From: Pogonophryne albipinna
Lineage: Eukaryota; Chordata; Actinopteri; Perciformes; Artedidraconidae
Direction: 5' to 3'
NCBI GenBank assembly: GCA_028583405.1
Contig: CM053243.1
Coordinates: forward strand, 32,577,420 to 32,641,419
DNA length: 64,000 nt
Part shown: piece by piece, positions 1 through 12,950 of the stretch
How the letters are laid out: each line of letters starts with the position of its first letter
How positions within the stretch are numbered: the first letter of the stretch is position 1
Made by a program: the position numbers and the translations under genes
The notes under the pieces: generated by a model
Told to the model about the DNA's origin: nothing
Database searches by the model: none
What the model saw: the letters and a program-made list of their open reading frames with translations, nothing else

Positions 1-345
1 GAATATACACAACACATCACTTCACTGATAGCAGGACAGCAGTCAAGACGTTTTCCTTTTCTAAATGACAAATCTTTGTATTACGTGCTATCTGGGTTGT
101 ATTCAGCAGGACCACCCTTGGTGCTGTAATACTTGAGGATAACTGTATGGTTTCAAGAATCTGAAGATCTGCTTTTAACAGTGCACCATGCCGTCAAGTT
201 TTAACTTTCAGGGGTGCATCTTTAAACATCTCATTTTAAGTTGAAGGATTTGGGTTGTACCCAGTTCTACACAAGATGTATTGTGAGCCCTGAACGTCTA
301 CTAGAGGAAGAAGGAAGAAGAGAAACACACTGGTTGGTCCCTCAC

Positions 346-3300
346 CTGGGCGTGGAGGGCTGCAGCAGCGGCAGCGGCCGCTGGGTAACTAAAGGCTGCA
401 TGAGGGAGACCTGGGGCCAGCTCCGTGGTGTACAGGGGGTAAGGAGTCCAGGCATCTGGAGATGCTGGGATCAGTGCTGCTCCTGTCATATCATCTGAGG
501 AAGTACAGGGCGGGAGCAAACAAAAGCTGACTGACCTACTCCTGAACATACAGGCTTGCATCTTGTGAGCAATAAAAACAGAAGCTAAAAATGTAAACAA
601 TGAAAATGTGTCATCATTGCTGCAAAAGGGGAGTTTGGTTACTTTGTCAAAATAGGGCTTTAAGCTTTATTACCGACAAGTCTAGTAGTAATAACTTGAC
701 CTGTCACTAGGATAAAAATGTACTTACAACCGTGAAGAGGCGCACTCTTTAGCTTCGAAATTGTTTCTATGTGGAGCACGCCAAGATCAATTTGATAATA
801 GTTAATAGACCTGCCGATCTCCCTTTGCACAGTGTAATAAAGCGTTCTGCCACAATGAAATCTGGTCTGAATGTAGCTTGAGACTTTAATGAACCATCAC
901 CTGTCCAATACTAAAAAATGAACCGTTGTTTTAGGTAAGGGTCCCTGTGAGAGTTTTTCAAAAGTTACAGAAGCAAAGCGGGCGTCTTAAGAGTCGAGAT
1001 GACACATGCATGTGGTGGTGAGTTAGTCCTTAATTAGTAAGATACGGTTTTAATTTCTGCCCATTTGTCTTTAATACCACAATATTCTGAGACAAATTTA
1101 AAAAAGGGTAATTGAGTATACTGGCATTGCCAAGGTGAGAGTGGATGAGAGAGCCTAGAGTGGTGCAGCCGTACAACTTACATGGGTCCCGTGCAATGAA
1201 GTGTGCTCCTAGAGCAGGGTGGATATTTGTGGGGTTCGGTGTGGCCATCAGCTTACTCTTTGCCATCTTCGTGTTGGCTTTAGCAAACTCTAAGCGCAGG
1301 GTCTGGGGACTTTCGGGGTCAAAACGGATACCCTGGGGGAGAGACGGAGGAGGGGAGGAGGGGGACATAGTATCGTAAGGGAGGTGGGCTGAGTTTGAGG
1401 GGCTGAAACTCTGTAGTCTCACATGGCCTCTTTTCCTAAAGCCGTGTTTCAATATTCGGGATGTATCCTTCAAGCTTCCCTTGAGCTAAACATTGTTCTA
1501 TCCTCCGGTGGCATAGTCAAAATAACTGACTGCTTTCTCTGAACTTAAACTGTTCATTAAAAGGTTTGGTCATAAAAGAGGCGAAAAAAGGGCAGGCTGA
1601 AGGATACTCTCCTGAAGTATTTCAACATGAGTGCATCTCTTTTTCCTCCTAACGAAATCAAGAGCCCATGCGTCTGAAGAGGAGCCAGGAGGAGAGGGAG
1701 AGGAGGAAACGGGCTGAGACTTTTGAGAGTAAATTCCTTTAGGGGGTTGAACCCCGCTTGTGTTCTTGTGCCCTAAGCGTTGTGCCCACATGCAGGTGAG
1801 TAGTTTTTTCGGTGTGTGTGTGTGTGTGAGACTGCTGGTGTGTCTAAGATGCTGGTGATGCTCATAAGAAAGGCTAGGCTATGAGAGCGAAGTGTTAGAT
1901 ATTGCCAGATACGTGGGCTACTGAGTGACAAAATAAGAGGTTACACTACTGAAGATGTGTCCAAATAACACTACACATGTCTATGGAACAAGTATTACAG
2001 TAAAGCAGTGATGTGCAAAATGAGGAAAGCTATACCAGACTAAGAAGTGATGTGTATCAAGGTCAAAGTAAACTACCGTAAGTCTACGGGATTCTGGCCT
2101 CTTTCCAAAAATGGCCCTGCCATTGAATTATAAAAGACAAAATGGGTTGACTTTTGAAAATCTTTTGTAGGAAAGAGTTGTTAAAGCTCCCAATGTTTTT
2201 GTCTAGAATAAAGCAAAGGTTAGAAAACAACTCGAAGACAAAAGCAACAAATGTAAAAACAGGGGTGAAATACAACAGACCAAGAGAGGAATTGGATAAA
2301 AACAGGGCTATGCTTACATTCAGAGCATTTTTCGCAGCTTCAGCTCCAGAACGACTGTCAAAGGTAACAAACCCGACAGGCTGGAAGGCAAAAAGGGAAG
2401 AAACACACTGAGAGCTGACATCATTAGAAGAGCACCTTAACATGCAAGAACCTGCATTTTTCAAATGTCACATTAGATATTAATATACATAATAGAAAAT
2501 AAATCATGCATCGAACAAATCAGCTAAACAGTCCTGAGGTAATGTTAAAGTTAAAGAGCATGACTGGACATTTGTGTAGTATTTTAGTACAGCATTAAAG
2601 AAATTCCTTCTACTGATGGAAGGCCTCTCACCTGTTTTGATGTTAACTTAATCAGTGACCCTTCATAACCCTGCAGGGAAGAAAGATAGCCAATTATCCA
2701 CCCTGGAGTCACATGCAGGAAGTCAGGCATGAACACTTCTCGCTACATCAAGAGGAACCTGCTTGTGTTCACCGTCAGTTTGAGCTCAACAGAAGGCCAT
2801 CACGGGTCCTTTTGTGATAGTGTTGTACTTACATTTGATGTGATCAAATCATGTACATTCCATACAAAACTAATTTTACTGCAAATACCATTTTAATATC
2901 CTGAAAACTAAAAAGGAAATGAAGAATTTCTTTTTTTTTTTTTTTTTTTTTTAAATGGGAGATTCTCTCTTATGAAGGAGTTTAGCCATAGATTAGACAT
3001 GACTTGTACAATAAATCCACTGGTTTTAAACCAGGTTAAAAACAGCACAAGTGTTGGTCAAAACAGGAACAAATTCCTGAGAAATGAAGGGGAATGTTGC
3101 GTAAGCAGAGTATTGATAAATGGGATCTCTCCTGATCCTGATTTACAGCCATGGAAAATAAACAACTTTCACTGGCTGTCATAAATCTTTAGAAACAATC
3201 CAAACCAGATTTAGCTTCAGTTAACCAGACACAAACAAGAGGTAGAATACAAGCAATATTGAAAGGTTTCTCTAAAATAAAGCATTTTAATTTGTATAAT

Positions 3301-6300
3301 CTGTATCCCTATTTGCACACAATGTTAGCCATCTACAGAAGCAAAGGACACAAAGTAAATGAGCGTTACAACAACTTGTGTAAACAAAATATTTCAGTGG
3401 TTTCACAATGTCTGAATGTTACGTGAGGAAATAAATAAAGTTTCCCTACACGGTGTGCAAGCTGGGTCACGGAGAGGGTTTGTTGGCCAATCGCAAGGGC
3501 TACTCATTTACACATTCCACAAGATCATCCATGTGCGAGGGATACCACTTCCAATTTGGTTAGTTAGGACACGGGTGGGAGGGGAGTTTATGGAACTGGA
3601 GTCCAGTCAAAAACAGAGCAATGGACAAACAATGATGTGGCCTCATTTCCATATATGCAAATATCTGGACATCCATAAACAGAGGGGTTTGTTTGATTTC
3701 AAAAGGAGCTCTGAATAACTTTTTACAGTGTGCGCAACAGGCAGTAATATTACTGCATCATTAAAAGTGGTCTTAAAAGAATATCCTGCACAACGGAAAA
3801 CAGTTGCCTCCTCAATAATAACAAATGTTTAAACTCTTCCTTCTCTGTGTGCAGATAATCCTTTTAAAAAAACGTTCCTAAATCTTCTCCAGCCATTCAA
3901 AAACATCAGCCTTGCTTTACTTGTAAGGGTAAGGTACTTGAGATGTCCCTTAAACAACCTGTATAACACCCAGAATGTTGTTACTTACCTTAAAGGGTCT
4001 GAAGAGAAGGTAAAGCTCCCGTGGTTTAATGTCCACTGGAAGGCCACTGACAAACAGTGTTCGCACCTGCAAAAAGAAAAGCAAAATGTACTTTTGTCAG
4101 CTGGAAGCAAAACATCTTAATATTCTGTGTATCTTTTATTGGCGTCTATTCTCTAAAGACCAGCATGTTGGACTTTAAACTGTGAGCTGCAATTTATATA
4201 TTAAAAAGCTCCATTAATAACCAACGCTTATAGATGGATATGTGTTAATGGAAATTAATTTGAAGTCTATGTTAATGGAATGATTTCTGGGAAAAGGATA
4301 AACCAAACTAGTTTTAAGACTGACTTTTTAGAAAGTAACTGCATTCAAAACAAGAACATACGTAGACTTATGCTTTTGTTGGCTGCATATTTTATTTTGT
4401 ATACATTTGGGATACATAAGACCTGAATTTTTTTTAATTTTTTTTAGAACAACGGGTTTATTTTGCTTTGCAACACCGGTTTGAGTATAAAACAGTTTTA
4501 AATGCCTGAACATGAAAAAAGTAAAACAATGCAACATTTCTTTAATGTTTTGTAATCCCGTATACATTTGCCTTGCTCTATACTCTCACTAAGACTTCCT
4601 GTTTAGCCTGGCCAACTATGCTTGCATGATGTGCATGTCACCTTGTGTGCCCAACTGTCTAGCCAATGGCCGCGGCTCTTCACTGCACATAAAACAAGCG
4701 GAGTTGTGGCATAAACTTGAACGGCCTCCTGTTCCCTCCCAGGTCGACACCGTTAGCCTTGTCAGAGACTTTGTTTGTGCTGTTAGCTGCTAGCCACCAG
4801 TTCAGCCTTCTTCAAGCTGAGAGCGGTGTGGAGGCAATCCCAGCCGAGAATCTCAATCATAGATATGCTTTAAGTTTGAGCCTCACAAAAGATGGAAAAT
4901 TCCCTCTAAGATGTACGACGAGCAGCTCCATAGCCTGTCCTTTTAACCATCTCTCGACCCTTAGATTTATCAAGTGACCCCTTGGCTGGATTCTGACCCT
5001 CAGATTGGGAACCACTCCTTTAAGAGGATTTTAAGTATGTCTCAGATCTTATCAATTGTCTTTAAAGCCAACTTGTGATCCTCAAGCATGTTACGAGCTA
5101 AAAGGATAAACCTAAGAGGGTCTTCATCCTGATAGGAAACCCTGGAATGTCACTGAACAGACATTGAGAACTGATGTAGTGTACAGTGCGGAGTGGCTGG
5201 GGAAATAAACTGTGTAGTGCGGGGCCCATTAGTTCCCAGCCGGTGGGGAGGCCCTCACTACAATGGGGCTGCCAGACGAACAGCACTGGACAACAGTGCA
5301 CAGCGTGACACCATTTCCTTCCTCTGACCTGCGGCCCCCGCCCTCCGGCATTTTTCAGGTGCCGCACAGCAGCAATTCTCAGTCCTCTACAGCTCAGCAT
5401 ACACAGCGACTGAAGGCCGGCTCAGCAGGACACAAACTCAATGGAGATGTTTTAATTCATCCATCAGCTTCTCATTGACTGAGTGTATGAACCTGAAACA
5501 TACTGTATTGTTCACAACATCTGAAATGCATCAGTTACAAGGGGGTTTATTTAGGAATAAAAAATGGCGACTATTGATGACTGACAACATTCTTTATCTT
5601 GATTTACCACGTCTCTAAAGAAACATTTAAGGGTCCCAAATACATTTCTGGCCTGTTTGTTTAATCTTTGCTCTTAATTACAAGGAGACAAAATACAAAA
5701 GGACATTAGGCTAATAACAGTCAAGAGGCCACATGTGGCTTTGTTGGAAGATAATGGGAACAAAGGAGGACCAACAAAAGGCCCTCCACTCCCCTCAGTG
5801 TGTCTCCATAAGGAGTCATTAAAGAGGAAATATAGATGGCCACACAGACTTCGAGTGGCAGCGGTTAAACAAAACATATTTTAGTTCAATTAATTAGATC
5901 AATCTCAATAATTATTATTCAGATTAAAATAAAGTGCATTTGTATTAATTTAGACCTACCAAAAAGATGTAATGTAACAGTTGTGACATTTATTTAAGGT
6001 TACAGTTTCATGATGACCTCTTCTCAAATATATTGAAACCTGCAGCATTGGTGTGACAATCTTCTATTTGCAAACAAAAATGTCCCTTCAAAAAACCTGA
6101 TGCTCATGAAAAGTAAAGAAAAAAGTGCCATCATTGGGAAATTAGGAGAGTCCATAGATATATGTTTTTTTTTAAATGCAGACTGACTGATTTAAAGCAC
6201 GTTTTTAAAAATACAATATAGGCCTTAATATTAACCCACGTTTTAAGGCAACATAAATCCTCTACCTTTTTTGACACAAAGAAACACTTTTAAGTGAAAT

Positions 6301-6771
6301 TGGGTATTGAATAAAACATTACAAGAAAGGAAAACAAATAAAGGGTTAAGAGCCGGGTTAAGAGCCCAATTGATTCATTTTAGTTATTTGCTGAAGGCGA
6401 ATCATTACGCACTTGGTGAGATAAATCAGGAAAAAAAGAAGATGAGTCACAAAAAGTTATAGGAATTGGCAAGTTGAAATAACGTGTGTATTATTTATAA
6501 ACAGATATTATTAAACAATGCGGTAACTTCCACTGGAAGTGGTTTCGCCCCTTTAAAATCGCGCCTGCCTTACTTCCTTCCAAAATGACACAGAAGAGCG
6601 AAAAGCCACGATAAACTCAAGTAATTTCAGCCAACACACAACCAAGAAAAGTTACAGCTGTGGCTTAAAAGGTCAAAGTCCGGAGCTGCGGAGATATTAA
6701 ACTTTGTGTAAACTCACCTCCTCTTCGATGGAAACATTGTTGTTGGGCTCTGCGTCAGCCTTGATACTCAT
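346..6771 (-). CDS. rbpms2: RNA-binding protein with multiple splicing 2 (RRM protein), 3' partial
   Basis: Six coding exons on the minus strand, in transcript order 6771-6718, 4066-3989, 2670-2632, 2380-2318, 1332-1182 and 494-346, all with GT donors and AG acceptors and matching phases. They give 178 residues from the ATG at 6771-6769. The single RRM spans about residues 19-100: RNP2 is LFVSGL (22-27) and the RNP1 region is [10 protein letters not shown] (58-67). The exon order and the segments [31 protein letters not shown] and [12 protein letters not shown] match the RBPMS/RBPMS2 family, and the acidic N-terminus (SIEEEV) and Ala-rich stretch before LHAQ fit RBPMS2 best. Known role: binding of CAC-containing RNA, with functions in smooth muscle, retinal ganglion cells and fish oocytes. 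The frame ends at a GTGAGG donor after HAQ, so the last exon (expected ~20-30 residues) lies left of the window. Which teleost paralogue (a or b) cannot be told. Confidence 0.95.
2931..2952. repeat. Poly(T) run of 22
   Basis: Uninterrupted T run in the rbpms2 intron between the exons at 2632-2670 and 3989-4066. On the sense (minus) strand it is poly(A), so it could be the tail of an old retroposed copy, but nothing recognisable adjoins it. Confidence 0.8.
4720..5020 (+). repeat. Dispersed fish repeat fragment ending in a GGGAACCACT-type terminus
   Basis: Within an rbpms2 intron. The right end reads GTGACCCCTTGGCTGG ... ATTGGGAACCACT, which resembles the end of a common hAT-like non-autonomous repeat of fish as I remember it. 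A possible opposite end of the same family occurs near 10,658 (CAGTGGCTCCCAGC...). No inverted terminal pair or target duplication is visible here, so the boundaries are approximate. Confidence 0.35.
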
Positions 6772-7365
6772 GTCGGCGGAGGCTTCAACTGCTGCTGCAC
6801 TCAGTATCAAGTCTTTCCTCGTCGAGTGATATTTCCCCCAAGTGCGGCTGAAGCTGCAGTGAAAGTCCTGGTGGCTTTTGAACTTAGGGAGAGAAGATGT
6901 GCCGAGGTGAAGACGTGGAGACGAGGACGGAGAAGTATCCGAGGATATCTTAGAAGTATTGCGAGAGAGAATCATTCATAAAAGGTTGGAAAAGGAAAGA
7001 AAAGAAATACAGACACGCGCTAAACTAAAGGTGAGAAGGTGGTTTTGTGCTCCGTGTGTGAGGGTGAAAGATAGTGGGAAAGAAGTGCGCGTAAAAAACA
7101 GAAAGCCTATGCGGTCACATCAATGCCCTCAACAGTGGGATTGTGCGGAGGAAGAACAAGTAGGCTAAACTTTTCTCATTGGAGCGCGTCTCTCTCTCTC
7201 TCTCTATCATCCACCTCCTCCTCCTGCTTTTCAATTAGGTCATCAATTATGTTGGAGTCTGCTGTGAGCCGTAATCAGGCTGCAGATCCGCCTCAGCTGC
7301 TGCAGGAGACCCGGCCCCTCCGCGCCGCATCACCGTTACTATGGGACCCGGGCAGCCAATGGTAG
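6772..7365 (-). promoter_or_regulatory. Probable rbpms2 5' UTR and proximal promoter
   Basis: Lies directly upstream of the rbpms2 ATG. It includes a (TC)n run near 7190-7206 and a CCAAT box on the plus strand near 7354. The transcription start is not visible. The frame of exon 1 stays open upstream to an ATG at 6975-6973, adding 68 possible codons, but the ATG at 6771 gives the family's usual N-terminus. Call rests on position only. Confidence 0.4.
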
Positions 7366-9774
7366 TTTATCACACATATTTAAATTGCCCTAAAGTAATA
7401 CAATATTATCATTATTATTAATTAATGGAACTTTTTTTTGTTTGATTTTTTTAATTTTCTGTTTGAATCTGTTGCCTTCAACTTACTTAACACCCCGCAA
7501 CAAATAAAAAATAAAAACTGATAAAAGGTGTCTACCCCAGAATTAAATATATAGAAACAATGTTTCATATTACTGGATCTTCTACTGTTTCTGTGACAGT
7601 ATGGCACCACACTGACACAAACTTTAATTTATTTCAATGTATTTTATTGTTTACATCTGTGGTAAAACCCACTTAATTGACACAAATGTAAGGGCTATTT
7701 TAAGGGTATTTTAAGTCAACTCAAATCTATTTTTTCAAGTGACACATTTCACTACAGGTTAAAGGCCTTTGGCCTTCATAAATAAACAGAAGCATTTACA
7801 TATAGGATTATGATTTATTGTTGTTGTGTAGTTATGTCTAACATCATTACACTAGTAGTGCACTGTTCCAGTATATCAGAGATAAAACATTTTTTATTTA
7901 CATTTCGTTTTTTGCTTTATAATGTAAAACAGCTATCTTAGGAGAGTCTTCTGTCATTTAACCCTTTTTTATGCTGAAGAACATATTTAATTACAAACAC
8001 ACACTGTGTTTTGATGTTTTTTTTGCCAATTAATACATACACTGATGAGCCTTGTTTACATATTACCTCTTTATTAGTGCAACATCCTAAATTAAATAAT
8101 AATGATAACAATGATAATAATAAATCATGCCTTTGTGTTTTAATGATGTGGCTGATAAGAGTGGCGTGGGTGGACAAGAGTCCGTGTTGTGTATTGAGGC
8201 TCGGCCCTGGACGTGAGCCCAGCATGCATTGCGTTTCCTCACAACAAAACAGCTACAGAGGCCACAGAGTTTCCTGACTTTGTATAGGAACACAATCAGG
8301 CCTGCAGGGCGAGGAGGGGGGGCCCTGCGGGCCAACGTTTTCTCACTGTATTTCTTCAGTGGTGTGATCTAAAAATAGGGGAACCGTGCTGTGTTTCCAG
8401 TGTCTTTCTGTATTGAACTCAGGTGGTGAATGTGCTGTCTATAGATATTTCATCACTTCATGAGAGGAGATACAAACAGATGTAAAGAAAAAGGCTATGC
8501 GGACATAGAAGACAATAAACAGTGTTAAGCTCTGTCATAGTATTTCAATGAACCAGCATAAGATGTACATTATGACAAAGCATTGGCTACGTGTATAAAC
8601 AGTTGATCTAAAACAAATTGAATTAATCCATTAACTACAGGGAATTAATCTTACTTGTTCATTTGATAATTTATTAATAATTTAAGTATTTCTTTTAAAA
8701 GCTAAATACATAACTAAAAAGCCAAATATCTACTGGCTTCTAAAAATAATATATTTACTGCTTCTCTGTTTCTTTTAAAAAAAGTAATATCTTTCCAGAC
8801 AATAAAGCACATTTTTACAAACGATTTCATAGATTAGTGAGTTCATTAATTTGAGAAATAATCAGCATGTTTATCAATATTAGTTGCATCCCAACGTAAA
8901 ATAATGGGCAAATGGCTCTCCATTATTGATTTGTTCACCATTTTAAAATAACACACAACTCCAAATGATTTAAGGAGACAGACGCTCATTCAATGTAGGA
9001 AATCATCAATAGATTTAAATAAAAAAGGAGCTCTGTATGACTGATTTGTGTGTATGTTGAAGGATAAGGGGACGCTACAGGCCTCTGTAAGGGCCGGTAT
9101 GTGGGTGTGACCGTGACGATGATGATGTTGTTTTAACCGTTGACTGGATGCACTCCAGGCTTCATGTCATCATTAACATTGTTTTATGTGAATATTTCTC
9201 TTGTATGATTCTGGTATTTTGTTATGTTTTATGTTAAAGTATTTATGTGTTATGTATTTCACCTGACTGCAAGACACATTTCTCCTTAGGGTACAATATC
9301 AAATTAAAAGTAAGATACAGATCGACATCTCGTAATCCAGAACAAAGGTCTGTAGAGATCTGGCTTCTGCTTCAGTCAGCAGCTGCAGTACACTTGACTT
9401 AGAGAATTTGTTCTATGGAACAACATTACGCTCTGTTTGTCATTGTAGCAACACTTGCTGCCTATGAAATATTGACTGTGCTGCTGAGTGTTCATTAATG
9501 TATTCATCGCTAGTCTGTACAGTCTGTACTCTGAGGTTTTAATGCATAGGAGGCTCACGATTCAGGTCTTATTACAGTACAATTCATTCACTTGCCTTAG
9601 ATTCACTTAAAGAAGACACAGATTGACCGGGCTGATTGATACATGTTTTTTTATATCATGAGATCCTAAGGAAAGACTTCCTTGAAACATCAGCAGATTA
9701 TTTATGCCAAAACCAAATATGAATGTTAGAAAGTAACATTTATATTTAGAAAAATTATATCTCTTATGTTCCAA

Positions 9775-9960
9775 CTAAGGCCCCAGTTGTGGAATGACCT
9801 GCAGAGTTTTTTTAAAGTCACTATTTCATTATTTCAGTGCTGTTTGCTTATCCTTGTTGAATTTTTCATACTATTATATTAACCATGTGCTTATTGTTTT
9901 TTAATTGAATGTTAAGCAGATTGTAGGTTTTCTTTCAAGCATTTAATAAACATGGCAATT
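9775..9960 (+). repeat. Possible decayed LINE C-terminal fragment
   Basis: The plus-strand reading around 9,777-9,880 gives RPQLWNDLQSFFK, like the PxLWNxLP segment near the C-terminus of L2/CR1-group LINE polyproteins, then a stop and an AATAAA-containing tail. It is short and diverged, so this is a suggestion only. Confidence 0.25.
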
Positions 9961-10654
9961 ATTATTTATAAAATCAATACATTTATAATTTAAAGCACTT
10001 TTTCCATCCTTGGCAGCCTTAGAAAAAGTGTTTTTGATGTCTAGGTTGTGCTTTGTGTTTATTCTCCCTTCCTCTTTCTTTACTTTTTCCCACAAATCTT
10101 TAATTCAGATGCCGTGGTTGGAAAACTTTGACCACACAAAGGGTTAAAAAGCAAAAAATAAGTCAATGTTGCTCTGAGCCTTTTAAGCCCAAAGATGTCA
10201 CTGCCACCTCACAGCCAAAGATAGCTTTGTGAAGATGTAGTGTGCACACAATATCTTATTCATACGTCTCTTCGGTTGGATTTAAAGGAATGCTTGACGT
10301 AGTTGGGAGCTAAATTCACAGACCTATTCCCTCTAAGTGTTGGCATAGAGCCTTTACATAATTGAATGCTGAGACTTTTATAGTTGAAATTATCAAGAGA
10401 TGTTTACTTTTTAAACTGAATGGATTTCTTCAGAACCTCACTGGACTTATATGATTCAAATGGCTGCTGCTTCTTATTAATTGAAGAAACATACTTCTGC
10501 TTTTACATCACAACTAGTCCAACGTCTCAAAAGGTTACGTTGCCAGTATGAAAATACTGAAGATGTTGGTAGGACTGAAAATTGTCATTCCAGGAAGATG
10601 TCTTTTCTTTTGTAGGCACTTTTTAAACCAAATCAGATAACATACAGTCTTTGT

Positions 10655-10790
10655 CAGTGGCTCCCAGCATCTTTGGATTGCGACCCCTTAACGCAAACAA
10701 AATGTCCCTTGTGACACCATTTCAAAGGTTGAATCGTTCCATGGGCAAATAATGATTTTCCCTTCTGAGATTGCTTGATTTTAAATTGTT
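10655..10790 (+). repeat. Dispersed fish repeat fragment (CAGTGGCTCCCAGC start)
   Basis: CAGTGGCTCCCAGC followed by GCGACCCCTTA and TGTCCCTTGTGACACC resembles the start of a common hAT-like fish repeat. It may be the opposite end of the family seen at 4,720-5,020. No second terminus or target duplication was found. Confidence 0.3.
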
Positions 10791-12779
10791 TAGAGGCAGG
10801 ATGAAGTGAAACTTTCTAGTGTTTAAAAAATATATACATAGTAGAAGCCAAAGATCAGAGGAAATGTTTTAAATTAACTTTGTTTTTATTTTAAGCTTTC
10901 CTAACTACAAATCTGCTTATGTTGTTTTGCATTTACATTTTGAGAATAATACATATTACTGTGCAAAAGCAATGTCCAATCCATTGATTTGTTCTTTTTA
11001 ATCCTTCATTCATATCTTACCTGCTAGAAAGTGGCTCTGGTCTTGACCTTGAAAAAAGCTTCAATCAGAAGCTTAAGCATAATATAATAAGATTTTAACA
11101 GCATTAAAGCTACTTAAGAGAAAAATAAAACCGGATGTTAAGGAGTTAATAGGATTGTGAGCATTACCAAAAAAACGATATGTTTAACTGAATTAGCCTT
11201 CTTTGTATAGATAATCCAAACAGTTCAGAAGCATTAAATCAGATTTCCCCCCTCTCTTTCCTCCCGCAAACACCTGACAGAAACCGCGACTGTAGTGCTC
11301 AGAGGCTCTGGATAAGACCTCATGTTTTATTTGCGAAAAGCGGCCCCATTGTCCCATAAGTCACCTCGCACAGCACTCTTCTGCTTCACGCCTCACTGAG
11401 CCTGTCCTACTGCGTTAGCATCACCCGCTGCTAAAGCACTTAGCTTGTGTTCTGCGTGTCCTCTGTGGTACAGCCAAACATCCATTTGGAGGTCCTAGGA
11501 AACTTTGTAGCTTTTCCACCCACACACTGAGCGAGGGAGGCGCGGGGCATTTGTGACGTTTCGTGAATACTTTGGCCAATAAATAGCCCTCTTCACAAAT
11601 ACATTATAATCACAGACATGTAGTTGCAGCCCAAACAGCATGATGGGAATGACATTTGGTTCTGTCAACTGAAGGGTTTTATTGAGATCGTCTTAACCAA
11701 TAATATCTGTAATACCCTATTAGCAAGCGATAGCACCAGTTATCCATTTGGTTGTGAAATTTTATCTGTTGCCCTTTTTTTCTAACACTTGTCAGACATT
11801 GTCACACCTGCTGTGAGAGCCAACAAGGACAGAAGGAGGCCGGAGAAACGTCTGCTGGAAATCAATCGAACACTGCACTGATGATACATGCATCAAACAC
11901 AGCCCTCTTTGTTTTGTTGGTAAACAAAATATATTTAAATCTTAACGCCACCTGTGTCACAGATGTAAGAGAATTCGAGTTTAGAGGAATTTCAGATTGG
12001 AGACAGTTGTTCCAGCAGATGACATTAATAGCAATTTAATGCTTGGCTTCTATTTGATGTTCCAGCTGCACCCAAAAGGAGTTCACATCTGCCGTTTTCC
12101 ATCAGCTCCTTGTAGTAGACAAAGTTATTAAGGAGGAACTTTCATATATTTCATGGTTGATTGTGAACAAAAAGGAGACATTTGAAAATAACTTGTTTCA
12201 TAAACAGACGGTTGTTCGATTCACAACAAAAGCCTTTGAGCCTTATTTAAGCTATTGTTTCAACGCGTACATTACCAATAGCCAAACTAGCCTTAACCAT
12301 GAGCAATAGCTTTCTACCTGTTTATTGGCTAATTGGGCATTTAAGTAGTATTTTGGCGACTGGGAAAAAACAGACATAATCCATCTAGTATACATTATAA
12401 AAGAATATACTCCTGTAGACAATCCAGCTAGGGTCAACATTAGCATTCACCTGGAGGTTTCTAGCCTCCTGTCGAATGTATGTCCAATATTCACTCACCT
12501 TTTAGCTTGGTCTCAGTCTGTTCACTCCTGAAGGGTATCTGGCTCCTCGGCTGTAAAATGTTTGGTTTTCCTCACCAACAGCTAACTTTGTGGGTCAGGT
12601 GCTTTGTCTGCTGTTCGATGCTAAACATGGAGGCTACTAGAGTTTATCTGAGCTGGTTTACTGAAACACAACAAATGTTATTAATGTGAGCAATAAGACA
12701 TTCAGAACCAACCAATTAGCTAAAAACATTGAAGGGATATTTTTTTATTTATATGTTGACAAATGTTAAGGTTGTTGTT

Positions 12780-12950
12780 TATAGGCATTTTGGGAACTAT
12801 GTTTGTTTACTTTCTTGCCTTAGGTAAGAAAAGTGACACACCACTCATGTTTGTTAGCTTAAGCTAGCAGGTGATTAGCTTAGGTTAGCTTAGCTTAAAG
12901 ACTGCAAACGGTGGCAAAAACTGCTTTGTATCTTAATGACAGCTGGTTCC
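12780..12950 (+). repeat. Dispersed fish repeat with TTAGCTTAGC core
   Basis: GGGAACTATGTTTG, TTTCTTGCC, repeated TTAGCTTA motifs and AAAGACTGCAAACGGTGG occur in the order of a widespread fish interspersed repeat (typically ...TTAGCTTAGCATAAAGACTGGAAAC...). Related fragments are at about 14,855-14,885 and 48,345-48,440. The family name is not certain. Confidence 0.4.
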
